Positions 1 through 6,774 of a stretch of 8,783 bases of DNA are shown here, piece after piece. The notes under the pieces were generated by a model. The model worked only from the letters and a program-made list of their open reading frames with translations, was not told the origin of the DNA and searched no databases. This DNA is from Nitrosomonadaceae bacterium (GTDB lineage Bacteria; Pseudomonadota; Gammaproteobacteria; Burkholderiales; Usitatibacteraceae): the NCBI GenBank assembly GCA_021300055.1, contig JAJTHU010000207.1:1-8783 (forward strand), in the 5' to 3' direction. The translations under genes were made by a program, and so were the position numbers. How positions within the stretch are numbered: the stretch's first letter is position 1; every line of letters starts with the position of its first letter.

Positions 1-1657
1 AAAGCGTGAGGGTTTCAAACTGCAAGAAGTCACCGAAGCCCGCATTTGCCACCTCAGTCGCGGGCACATTAAGCACCAAGTTTTCGATGCGGATGCCCCA
101 CTGCCCCACGCGGTAGATGCCCGGCTCGATCGAGGTAATCATGCCCTCTTCCATCGCCGTGTGCGGGTCAGGCATCGATTGGCTGATCGACTGCGGACCC
201 TCGTGCACGTTCATGAAAAAACCCACGCCGTGCCCGGTGCCGTGGCCGTAATCGATGCCTGCCGACCAAATGGGTGCGCGCGCAAGCGCGTCTAGGTACG
301 GAGACTTGGTGCCTTTTGGGAAACGCGCCATCGACAAGCCAATCGTACCCTTCAACACCAGCGTGTAATCGCGACGCTGTGCGTCGGTGATCTTGCCCAC
401 CGGCCAAACACGCGTGATGTCGGTCGTGCCACCGAGATACTGCCCGCCTGAGTCGATCAGCAACAAGCCGTCGCCGGAGATGACCGCAGCCGTTGCAGGC
501 TCTGCACGGTAATGCGGTAGCGCGCCGTTGGCGTTAAATCCGGCGATGGTCGCAAAGCTGCGCGTCACAAAGCCAGGGCGCTTCATGCGCTCAGCGGTGA
601 GCTTTTCGTCGATGGTGATCTCAGTGATGTGTTCGCGACCCTGCGCCGACTCAAACCAGGCGTAGAACGCGCACATGGCCGCGCCGTCATGCTCCATGGT
701 CTCGCGCACAAACTGTGCTTCGGCCGGAAGCTTGCGCGACTTGGCGAACGTGGTTGGATTGACCGCCTCAACCGTGCGCGTTTCTTTACCCAGCGATTGC
801 ACCGTGCCAAAGGTGACGCGGCGAGGATCGATCAACACGTTACCGCTGAGCTGTCCGAGCGCAGCCGCAAAGCTTGGATAGGGCAATACCTCAACGCCAT
901 CTGCGCGCAAGGTCGCGGCAAGCGCCGCGCCAACCTTGCCGTCCGCAACAAACAACTGCGCCGAGCCGACGCCGATGATGGCGTGCGCGACAAACACTGG
1001 GTTAAAGCTCACGTCGCTGCCGCGAAGGTTAAGCAGGTACGCAATGTCGTCGAGCGTCGAAATCACGTGCCACTGCGCACCAGCCTTGCGCATCGCGTCG
1101 CGCGTTGCAGCGAGCTTTTGTGCGCGGCTCAACACCGCATGCGGCGCGGTGTAATCCGTGACCGCCGCTTGTGGCAGGCTGGGGCGCTCTGGCCATGCCG
1201 CGTCGAACACATCCGTGTCGGTGCGCAGTGTCACGCCCTTAGCGGTGAGTGCACTTGCAAGCAAGCGCTGAGCGCTCAAGCTCAAGACCGCGCCATCAAC
1301 CGCGACGGTGCCACCGGTCGCGACGTTCTCCGCGAGCCAATCAACGTGCTCCATGCTGGCGCCGGAGCGTATTTTGAAAAGCGTAATGCCCGTGCCCTGC
1401 AACTCGTGTTCGGCTTGCACCCAATACCGTGAGTCCGCGAACAAGACCGCGCGATCCGCCAACACCGCCAGCGAACCCATCGAGCCCGTGAAGTTGGATA
1501 GCCACTCGCGTCCTTTCCAGCGCTCGGGCAGATAATCCGAGAGGTGCGGGTCCCTTGATGGGTCAAACAGCGCGCGGATCCCACGTGTGTTCATTACTTG
1601 GCGCACGGCAGCCAAACGTGCGGCAATGACGGGAGAGTGCGTTACTGGAGTATCCAT
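1..1657 (-). CDS. Xaa-Pro aminopeptidase (aminopeptidase P type, M24B), 3' end outside window
   Basis: The encoded enzyme should remove N-terminal residues that precede proline, in the cytoplasm, using a two-metal centre. Translation from ATG at 1657 gives 552 codons without a stop; the family is about 600 residues, so roughly the last 50 are missing. An N-terminal creatinase-like domain carries the family pattern D-P-H-L-S-D-Y-L-P-E-R-W and W-L-S-N-F-T-G-S. The C-terminal pita-bread domain has every metal ligand: D402 (I-D-S-G-G), D413 (T-T-D-I-T-R), H476 (H-G-T-G-H-G-V-G), E511 (S-I-E-P-G-I-Y) and E525 (R-I-E-N-L). H472 and H485 match the two catalytic histidines of E. coli PepP. The visible end (F-L-Q-F-E-T-L-T-L) begins the M24 C-terminal extension typical of the long form. 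The start is the first ATG giving the normal N-terminus; no Shine-Dalgarno sequence is visible. It is transcribed divergently from the S41 peptidase. The family is clear; substrate range is not readable. Confidence 0.95.
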   Translation of the reverse strand, partial: MDTPVTHSPVIAARLAAVRQVMNTRGIRALFDPSRDPHLSDYLPERWKGREWLSNFTGSMGSLAVLADRAVLFADSRYWVQAEHELQGTGITLFKIRSGASMEHVDWLAENVATGGTVAVDGAVLSLSAQRLLASALTAKGVTLRTDTDVFDAAWPERPSLPQAAVTDYTAPHAVLSRAQKLAATRDAMRKAGAQWHVISTLDDIAYLLNLRGSDVSFNPVFVAHAIIGVGSAQLFVADGKVGAALAATLRADGVEVLPYPSFAAALGQLSGNVLIDPRRVTFGTVQSLGKETRTVEAVNPTTFAKSRKLPAEAQFVRETMEHDGAAMCAFYAWFESAQGREHITEITIDEKLTAERMKRPGFVTRSFATIAGFNANGALPHYRAEPATAAVISGDGLLLIDSGGQYLGGTTDITRVWPVGKITDAQRRDYTLVLKGTIGLSMARFPKGTKSPYLDALARAPIWSAGIDYGHGTGHGVGFFMNVHEGPQSISQSMPDPHTAMEEGMITSIEPGIYRVGQWGIRIENLVLNVPATEVANAGFGDFLQFETLTL

Positions 1658-1855
1658 AGCGGGAATGTCGGCTGGCAGCCGGTAGCCAATAGAGAGAGAC
1701 AGACATTTTACGTGCGATGCGAGGAATGCGGCTGGCGCGCGGACGAATCGCTTCGGTCACGAGGAGTTGCGTTGCTAAACTCGTCTCAAATTCACGATCA
1801 CCATTCGGCGTCTATGTCTCCCCTTCGGTATCCACCCCACACAGCTCTCAACCCG
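1658..1855. promoter_or_regulatory. Divergent intergenic region between the two peptidase genes
   Basis: These 198 bp should hold the promoters of both divergent genes, but I cannot assign a convincing -35/-10 pair on either strand. On the minus strand TAAAAT (complement of 1705-1710) resembles a -10 about 48 bp before the aminopeptidase start, with no good -35. A short hairpin, CGGCT-GGC-AGCCG at 1669-1681, lies where the aminopeptidase ribosome-binding site would be expected. On the plus strand GAGGAG at 1761-1766 is the only strong Shine-Dalgarno-like string; it precedes an in-frame TTG at 1772, which would add 28 residues to the S41 protein. Confidence 0.35.
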
Positions 1856-3202
1856 ATGCGACTCATGGTCGCAGCGATGGTCATCGCTACGTTGTCGGCC
1901 TGCAGCATCGTTGACCCGCATCGCCTCACCACGCGCACCACACCAGCCGTTGTTATCCCTGATACGCCGGTGCCCATCCCGAACACCAACTGGAAGCGCG
2001 ACGCTATCGATTTCGTGTGGACGACTGTCAACGAGCGTTATTACGATGCCAAGTTTCACGGCGTCGATTGGGCCGCCGTGCGCACCAAGTACGAACCGCA
2101 GCTACTCGCCACGACTGACGACGATGCATTTTGGGATTTGCTCGACAAAATGACGGGCGAACTCAAGGATTCACACACGCGCGTGCATTCACCCAAGTGG
2201 GTTGAGCAACAACGCAATCGCCAATCGCATGGCCTGGGCGTCGGCTTGGCCGAGCTGGACGGCGCGCTCACCGTGACGTCCGTACATCCGCAGTCAGACG
2301 CGTGGTGGGGTGGCGTGCGCGCAGGCATGCGCGTGCTGAGCATCGACGGCCAACCGGCCATGACACACTACCGACGACTGCTCGAAGCTTCGCGCGAAAC
2401 CTCAACGCCTTGGGCGCGCAAACGCGGGGCAGTGCGCCAAATCGTGAGTGGCGATGTCGGCACGAGCGTGCGCATGCAGTTTGCGCGCACTGACGACAGC
2501 ACCTTTGAGGTCAGCATGAAGCGCCGCAGCTTCAACACCAACATCGACTTCACGCACCGTGTGCTGCCTTCGGGCTTCGGCTACATACGGTTCAGCGGCT
2601 TCGTTGGCAACTTGACGGACGATATCGTCGCACAACTACGAAACATGAAGGACACGCCCGGCATGATCATCGATCTGCGCGGCAACGGCGGCGGCTCGGC
2701 CGGAATGGCCTCCACACTCATCGGGCAGTTCCTCAAGGAAGATTACAACGGCACCACCATCCAAACGCGCACCGGCAAACCGCTGCGGGTGTTCTTTGTA
2801 CCCGTCACCAAGCTCAAGCCGGTCGTGAAAGGCTCGGGGGCGGCAGCGTACGACAAACCGGTGGTCATCCTCACCAATGAATCCTCTGCCTCGGCATCGG
2901 AAATGTTTTCGATGGCGCTCAAAGACGCCAAACGCGCAACCTTAATTGGTGAGCGTACCTGCGGCTGCTTGCTCGCCTATATGGGGCTGACTGATGTACC
3001 GGGTGGCGGTCAAATGGCCTACAGCGAGTTGGGCTTTATCAACCGCGATGGTTCGAGGATTGAGGGTAATGGCGTCCAGCCCGACATCGAAGTACGCCCG
3101 ACCCGCGAAGACCTCATGCTCGGGCGCGACCGTGCCCTTGAGCGGGCGCAAGCGTTTCTCACCGAAGCGGCAGCTAGCCGCGCCGCAAAAGTCCAACCGT
3201 AA
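1856..3202 (+). CDS. S41-family peptidase, predicted lipoprotein, with PDZ-like domain
   Basis: A predicted cell-envelope serine peptidase of 448 residues. The ATG at 1856 gives a compact signal peptide ending in the lipobox L-S-A-C (C16 lipidated, serine at +2, suggesting the outer membrane by Lol rules). In-frame alternatives are ATG 1814 (14 residues more) and TTG 1772, which has GAGGAG upstream but would give an unusually long n-region. A helical N-terminal part (about 35-120) holds D105-S106-H107-T108. A PDZ-like segment follows (about 126-205; G-L-G-V-G, then G-V-R-A-G-M-R-V-L-S-I-D-G). The catalytic domain (about 235-430) has I-D-L-R-G-N-G-G-G, the nucleophile motif S-A-S-A-S-E (predicted nucleophile S346) and E-G-N-G-V-Q-P-D-I. 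Aligned to CtpA/Prc, the catalytic lysine 25 residues after the serine is C371, in T-C-G-C-L. The S-H pair at 106-107 resembles the Ser-His of tricorn-like S41 enzymes, so I infer that type of active site. The substrate is unknown. Confidence 0.9.
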   Translation: MRLMVAAMVIATLSACSIVDPHRLTTRTTPAVVIPDTPVPIPNTNWKRDAIDFVWTTVNERYYDAKFHGVDWAAVRTKYEPQLLATTDDDAFWDLLDKMTGELKDSHTRVHSPKWVEQQRNRQSHGLGVGLAELDGALTVTSVHPQSDAWWGGVRAGMRVLSIDGQPAMTHYRRLLEASRETSTPWARKRGAVRQIVSGDVGTSVRMQFARTDDSTFEVSMKRRSFNTNIDFTHRVLPSGFGYIRFSGFVGNLTDDIVAQLRNMKDTPGMIIDLRGNGGGSAGMASTLIGQFLKEDYNGTTIQTRTGKPLRVFFVPVTKLKPVVKGSGAAAYDKPVVILTNESSASASEMFSMALKDAKRATLIGERTCGCLLAYMGLTDVPGGGQMAYSELGFINRDGSRIEGNGVQPDIEVRPTREDLMLGRDRALERAQAFLTEAAASRAAKVQP

Positions 3203-3270
3203 CCCGGCTAGCCCGAAATCGCGCCGTCTGCTGCATGTGAATGCGGCGACGCAACATCGGCCAGATGATG

Positions 3271-3290
3271 CGGCTGTCGACGTGCAGCCG
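3271..3290 (+). other. Short hairpin after the S41 gene
   Basis: CGGCTG (3271-3276) and CAGCCG (3285-3290) can pair around an 8-nt loop, starting 68 nt after the S41 stop codon. No T-run follows, so this is a weak candidate for transcript-end processing rather than a proven terminator. Confidence 0.3.
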
Positions 3291-3357
3291 TTCGGGGAGC
3301 CCATCGCCAATCGGTACGGGTGACCGCGCACGAGTGGCCAACCCGGCCATCCGAAAG

Positions 3358-3375
3358 TGTCAGATTTATGTGACA
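3358..3375. promoter_or_regulatory. Inverted repeat TGTCA-N8-TGACA, possible operator
   Basis: The two 5-bp arms are perfect complements (3358-3362 and 3371-3375) and the centre is AT-rich. The dyad covers the -35 zone relative to the -10-like octamer at 3385-3392, a position where a bound regulator could repress or activate. I do not recognise the arms as the consensus of a specific factor, and a 5-bp dyad can occur by chance. Confidence 0.3.
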
Positions 3376-3392
3376 GCGAATTAGGCCGATAA
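3366..3392 (+). promoter_or_regulatory. Putative sigma-28 (FliA) type promoter for the chemoreceptor
   Basis: GCCGATAA at 3385-3392 matches all eight bases of the -10 consensus known for E. coli FliA promoters, which drive late flagellar and chemotaxis genes. At the expected distance upstream, 3366-3373 reads TTATGTGA, only about half matching the consensus TAAAGTTT, so the -35 is weak. The next gene is a chemoreceptor, the expected kind of target. Transcription from here would give a leader of roughly 190 nt. Confidence 0.4.
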
Positions 3393-3575
3393 AACCTAGT
3401 ATCTCCACAAATTGGCACCTCAGTGTTTAACCTAATCTTACGCCCACACAAAAGCTATTTCCACAATTCAACACCGCCGCGTCCCGGCCTGCAGGCCCCC
3501 GAGGAGCGCATGGCCGGTGAAGTCGATTTTATTTGTAAACGTTTGCCACAAAAAGCAATTTGCTCACCACATCGA

Positions 3576-3580
3576 AAGGA
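3576..3580 (+). promoter_or_regulatory. Ribosome binding site of the chemoreceptor gene
   Basis: AAGGA ends 9 nt before the ATG at 3590. This decides the start: an in-frame TTG at 3560 would add ten residues but has no such site, and the AAGGA would then lie inside the coding region. Confidence 0.75.
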
Positions 3581-3589
3581 AAAACCGCT

Positions 3590-5620
3590 ATGTCCGCCGT
3601 CTTACCAAAGTCGTCGCTCCACCCGCCGCCCAAAAGCATGCGCGCAGAGCAAAAGTTTTCGTTCACGGAGCTTTTCACACCGCACGGCTTCTGGGCGCCC
3701 GGCGTTAAGTTCTTCCGCGTCATTGGCTTTCGTGCCAAGGCGCTGCTCATCTCAGCGACGTTTGTCGCACCGATTGCCCTGCTCTTCTATCTGTTTTTGA
3801 CCGTAAAGCAAGACATCATCACCGTTGCCAACAACGAACGCGTCGGAGTGGTGTATCTGAAGGAACTCGTTCCAACGCTCAAAGCTGCTCAGCTAAGCCG
3901 CCATGCGGCGACCTCAGCAGTTGCGGGTAAACCCTTTCCGAATGCGGACGCAATCGAGCGTCAACTCACAGATCAGCAAGCGAAACTCGGCGAGATCGAA
4001 AAGCGTCTCGGCAAAGAGCTCGGGACCACCGCGGCGTTTAGCGCCTATCAAGCGGCAAGTGAATCTGCCCGCAACGCTCGTGGCAGCTATGAATCCGTGT
4101 TTGCCGCCCATAGCAATGCCATTAACGCCCTTGTAAAAGTTGGCGATGCCGTACTAGATGGCTCTGGCTTATCACTGGACCCGCAGCTCGAAACTTACTA
4201 CCTAATGGATGCCGCTGCAGTGCGCTCGGTGAATCTGGTGATATTAATGGCGCGGATGCGATCAGCCGGCATGAGCCTTCTTCAGCTCGGCCCGGACGCT
4301 ACGCCAGAAGAAAAACGGTGGGCGCTCAACACAATCAATCAAAGCCACCCGCTAGCTATCTACCACTCGATCGGTTTCCAAGCGGGCATCGATAAAGCCG
4401 AAAGCTCGCGGAAGGAACTGAAGGCGGAGATGCAGACTTCGTCTGCCTCGGACTCAATGAGGCAATTTCTTGAAGTTGTGAAGTCAAACTTCATGAGTGA
4501 GTCTGCTCCAACCATCAGCGCGAGCAGCTACCTGTCATCGGCCAACGCCGCGATCGATTCGCAATTCGACCTCAACGCGCGTGTGCTGGTTACCTTAGAC
4601 CGGCTGCTCGCCGAGCGCGCTGCTGACGCTGCAAAAGAACGCAACTTGTCAATTTTGGTAATTGTTCTTTTCTTGGCGCTTGCGGCTTATATGTTCTGTA
4701 CGTTCTACATGGTGACATCTGGCGGGCTAAAGGAAATCGAGCGCCATTTGCAAGTGATGACGAGCGGTGACTTGACCACCACACCTGAACCTTGGGGCAA
4801 AGACGAAGCGTCGACCGTCATGCACTCGCTTGCTGACATGCAACACTCGCTGCGCACCCTCGTGTCCGAGGTGCAAGGATCGGCAGAGAGCATGCTGCGC
4901 GCCTCGCAAGAGATTGCATCAGCATCAACCGATCTATCCGCGCGCACCGAAAACACTGCCGCAAACTTGGAAGAAAGTGCGGCATCGATCGAACAAGTTG
5001 CAGCCACCGTGCGAAATACCGCCGACAACGCTGGGCAGGCAGCGCAACTGGCGAACACCAACACTTCCACCGCAGAAACCGGTGGAGAGGTAATCGGCCG
5101 TGTGGTGAACACCATGGAGGCAATCAACGCCTCGTCGACCAAGATTAGCGACATCATTGGCACCATCGATGGCATCGCCTTCCAGACCAACATCCTGGCA
5201 CTGAATGCCGCCGTCGAAGCAGCACGTGCGGGTGAGCAAGGACGAGGCTTTGCCGTGGTCGCTGCTGAGGTGCGTAGCTTGGCACAACGCAGTGCTGACG
5301 CCGCGAAGGAAATCAAAGTGTTGATTTCGAGCAGCGTGGATCAAGTTCGCGAAGGCACCACCGTTGTGCAAACTGCCGGCGACACGATGAGCGAAATCGT
5401 CAACAGCGCCAAACGCGTCAACGATTTGCTGAGCGAGATTTCGACTGCGGCCAAAGAACAGAGCACTGGCATCGCGCAGGTCAGCTCATCCGTGCAAGAA
5501 CTCGACCGCATGACGCAGCAAAACGCTGCACTGGTTGAGGAAACGGCAGCGGCTGCCTCAAGCTTGAGCGACCAAGCTAATGGTCTCTTCCAACAGGTGG
5601 GACGCTTTAAGCTACCTTAG
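3590..5620 (+). CDS. Methyl-accepting chemotaxis protein (transmembrane chemoreceptor)
   Basis: A 676-residue inner-membrane receptor that should control the CheA-CheW kinase complex in response to an external or membrane signal. About 50 cytoplasmic residues, containing F-W-A-P-G-V-K-F-F, precede TM1 (about 51-72). A mostly helical periplasmic region of about 280 residues follows. It has a conserved-looking L-S-L-D-P-Q-L-E-T-Y-Y-L-M-D patch; I do not recognise a named ligand-binding domain. TM2 is about 354-375, then HAMP (G393-D394-L395; D405-E406) and the coiled-coil signalling domain. The hairpin tip, E549-Q-G-R-G-F-A-V-V-A-A-E-V-R, is canonical. Glutamate pairs suited to methylation occur at E461/E462 and E650/E651. 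The protein ends in G-R-F-K-L-P with no N-W-E-T-F-like tether for CheR/CheB, so adaptation probably relies on receptors that carry one. No che or fli genes are adjacent, so it is an orphan receptor gene. Confidence 0.95.
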   Translation: MSAVLPKSSLHPPPKSMRAEQKFSFTELFTPHGFWAPGVKFFRVIGFRAKALLISATFVAPIALLFYLFLTVKQDIITVANNERVGVVYLKELVPTLKAAQLSRHAATSAVAGKPFPNADAIERQLTDQQAKLGEIEKRLGKELGTTAAFSAYQAASESARNARGSYESVFAAHSNAINALVKVGDAVLDGSGLSLDPQLETYYLMDAAAVRSVNLVILMARMRSAGMSLLQLGPDATPEEKRWALNTINQSHPLAIYHSIGFQAGIDKAESSRKELKAEMQTSSASDSMRQFLEVVKSNFMSESAPTISASSYLSSANAAIDSQFDLNARVLVTLDRLLAERAADAAKERNLSILVIVLFLALAAYMFCTFYMVTSGGLKEIERHLQVMTSGDLTTTPEPWGKDEASTVMHSLADMQHSLRTLVSEVQGSAESMLRASQEIASASTDLSARTENTAANLEESAASIEQVAATVRNTADNAGQAAQLANTNTSTAETGGEVIGRVVNTMEAINASSTKISDIIGTIDGIAFQTNILALNAAVEAARAGEQGRGFAVVAAEVRSLAQRSADAAKEIKVLISSSVDQVREGTTVVQTAGDTMSEIVNSAKRVNDLLSEISTAAKEQSTGIAQVSSSVQELDRMTQQNAALVEETAAAASSLSDQANGLFQQVGRFKLP

Positions 5621-5692
5621 CGAGAACAGTACCAGCAGCACCAGTTGTATTGAACGAATTTCGTTGCTGCCTTGCAAGCGTGCATGGCTGTG

Positions 5693-5733
5693 GGCGGGTG
5701 TGTTTCGGCCAGATCGTGCCGAAAGCGCCCGCC
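5693..5733 (+). terminator. Strong hairpin after the chemoreceptor gene, no T-run
   Basis: GGCGGG (5693-5698) pairs with CCCGCC (5728-5733), and TTTCGGC (5703-5709) pairs with GCCGAAA (5718-5724) around an 8-nt loop. A short TGTG/GCG internal loop between them can form G-C and G-U pairs. It starts 73 nt after the chemoreceptor stop and lies before the reductase gene. No T-run follows on either strand, so it may be a 3'-end stabiliser or atypical terminator rather than a standard intrinsic one. Confidence 0.45.
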
Positions 5734-5796
5734 TCGTAGCGAATAGCAATGTTCTGGCAAATACTCGAAGCAGCGCCGTCACAAAACCTGCAGCAC

Positions 5797-5818
5797 CGTG
5801 CCGCATAATCGCGGCATG
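5797..5818 (+). promoter_or_regulatory. Hairpin enclosing the reductase start codon
   Basis: Bases 5797-5804 (CGTGCCGC) can pair with 5811-5818 (GCGGCATG) around a six-base loop, ATAATC. Seven pairs are Watson-Crick and one is G-U. The right arm includes the whole ATG at 5816-5818 and the space where a Shine-Dalgarno sequence would be; none is present. The left arm contains the alternative in-frame GTG (5798-5800). It could limit translation initiation, or be chance in GC-rich DNA. Confidence 0.4.
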
Positions 5819-6763
5819 AATATTCTTGTCTTGGGCGCCGGTGGCGTCGGCGGCTACTTCGGTGGCCAACTCGGGGCGTCTGGTGCAGACGTCACTTTTC
5901 TCGTTCGTGAGCGTCGCGCCGGACAACTCGCCGCTGACGGCCTCGTCATCGAAACGCCGAAAGAACGGCTGGTCGTCCGGCCCAAATGGGTCACCGCCGA
6001 GAACGTGCGCGCCGATTACGACGTGGTGCTGCTGTCGTGCAAAGCGTGGGACCTCGACGCGAGCATCGCCGCGATCACGCCTGCGATGCGCGACGACACC
6101 ATGGTTGTGCCGCTTTTGAACGGCATGGCGCACCTCGATGTGCTCGACGCCGCATTCGGCCGCGCACGCGTCATGGGCGGCAGTTGTCAGATTGCGGCCA
6201 CCCTCACGCGCGACGGCGTGGTGCGTAGCTTGAGCGAGTTCCAAAACATCCTGTGGGGTGTGCGCGATTCGAATCCGCGCCAACAGATCGTCGCCAGCGG
6301 GCTCGCGGATGCCTTTGGTCGCACGACCGTGGGCTGGAGTGTTTCGCAGAACGTGCTGCAAGACATGTGGGAAAAACTCGCCTTCCTATGCACGCTCGCC
6401 GGCATGACCACGCTCATGCGCGCAAGCGTCGGCGAAATCTTAGCGACGGCCGACGGCCAAGCGATCATGCGGCGCTTTGCTGATACGTGCATCGCTATCG
6501 CTACCGCCGAGGGCTATGCGCCGCGCGATGCGGTTCGCCAGCGTTTCGACTCGGTGCTGCAATCGACGCGCTCGACCATGACGGCGTCGATGCTGCGCGA
6601 TATCGAATCGGCGAACCCGGTTGAGGCTGACCACATCGTCGGCTACATGCTGAACAAAGCCCGGCAGCACAAGCTCGACGATACGCTGTTGACGGTCGCC
6701 TACACGCATCTCAAGGCCTACGAAGCGCGGCGCGCAGCACAGCGCCTGCCCGGCGCCGATTAA
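5816..6763 (+). CDS. Ketopantoate reductase (PanE/ApbA) family oxidoreductase
   Basis: A 315-residue cytoplasmic dehydrogenase, predicted to reduce a 2-oxo acid with NADPH. The N-terminus is a Rossmann fold with G7-A-G-G-V-G-G-Y-F-G-G. Family catalytic positions are visible: N102 in L-L-N-G-M (N98 of E. coli PanE), K187 in W-E-K-L (K176) and E270 in P-V-E-A-D-H-I-V-G (E256), followed by the C-terminal helical domain. The PanE asparagine four residues after the lysine (N180) is leucine here (L191, K-L-A-F-L). That pattern fits paralogues of uncertain substrate, so a role in pantothenate synthesis is possible but not established and I give no symbol. ATG 5816 places M-N-I-L-V-L-G at the usual N-terminus; GTG 5798 would add six residues. 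No Shine-Dalgarno sequence is visible, and the ATG sits in a hairpin. The MFS transporter follows after 11 bp, probably in the same transcript. Confidence 0.88.
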   Translation: MNILVLGAGGVGGYFGGQLGASGADVTFLVRERRAGQLAADGLVIETPKERLVVRPKWVTAENVRADYDVVLLSCKAWDLDASIAAITPAMRDDTMVVPLLNGMAHLDVLDAAFGRARVMGGSCQIAATLTRDGVVRSLSEFQNILWGVRDSNPRQQIVASGLADAFGRTTVGWSVSQNVLQDMWEKLAFLCTLAGMTTLMRASVGEILATADGQAIMRRFADTCIAIATAEGYAPRDAVRQRFDSVLQSTRSTMTASMLRDIESANPVEADHIVGYMLNKARQHKLDDTLLTVAYTHLKAYEARRAAQRLPGAD

Positions 6764-6774
6764 GTCTGCCGGAC

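Larger units (their letters stand above)
3203..3589. other. 387-bp gene-free region upstream of the chemoreceptor
   Basis: No reading frame here looks like a gene. From left to right it holds a short hairpin (CGGCTG-N8-CAGCCG, 3271-3290) with no T-run, so not a clear terminator for the S41 gene. A dyad TGTCA-N8-TGACA (3358-3375) and a sigma-28-like -10 (3385-3392) follow. A palindrome, GGCCTGCAGGCC, lies at 3486-3497. The part from about 3360 onward is visibly richer in A and T than the flanking genes, as expected for a promoter and leader. No clear intrinsic terminator for the S41 gene is visible. Confidence 0.6.

Noticed and set aside
629..1432. A 267-codon plus-strand open frame inside the aminopeptidase gene
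   Set aside because: It lies antisense to a gene with complete M24 motifs, its translation is rich in Arg, His, Cys and Ala without any recognisable domain, and GC-rich antisense frames of this length are common.
1598..1855. Long 5' extension of the S41 open frame
   Set aside because: The extra N-terminal residues overlap the divergent aminopeptidase start, look non-coding, and would bury the lipoprotein signal peptide in mid-protein.
3173..3212. Inverted repeat GCTAGCCG / CGGCTAGC across the S41 stop codon as a terminator
   Set aside because: The arms are perfect over 8 bp, but the loop is 24 nt, half of the structure lies in coding sequence and no T-run follows.
3413..3429. TGGCAC at 3413-3418 as a sigma-54 -24 element
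   Set aside because: The -12 element at the required spacing lacks the GC dinucleotide (TGTTT instead of TTGCA-like), so only half of the promoter is present.
3486..3497. GGCCTGCAGGCC palindrome in the chemoreceptor leader as a riboswitch or attenuator
   Set aside because: It is an isolated 12-bp palindrome with no accompanying conserved stems, T-run or leader peptide; chance is a sufficient explanation in GC-rich DNA.
4705..5316. A 203-codon minus-strand open frame inside the chemoreceptor gene
   Set aside because: It is the antisense shadow of the conserved signalling domain; its composition mirrors the codons of that domain and shows no motif of its own.
5612..6361. A 249-codon minus-strand open frame across the intergenic region and the reductase gene
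   Set aside because: It overlaps the Rossmann domain of the reductase antisense, starts inside that gene, and the translation resembles no protein I know.
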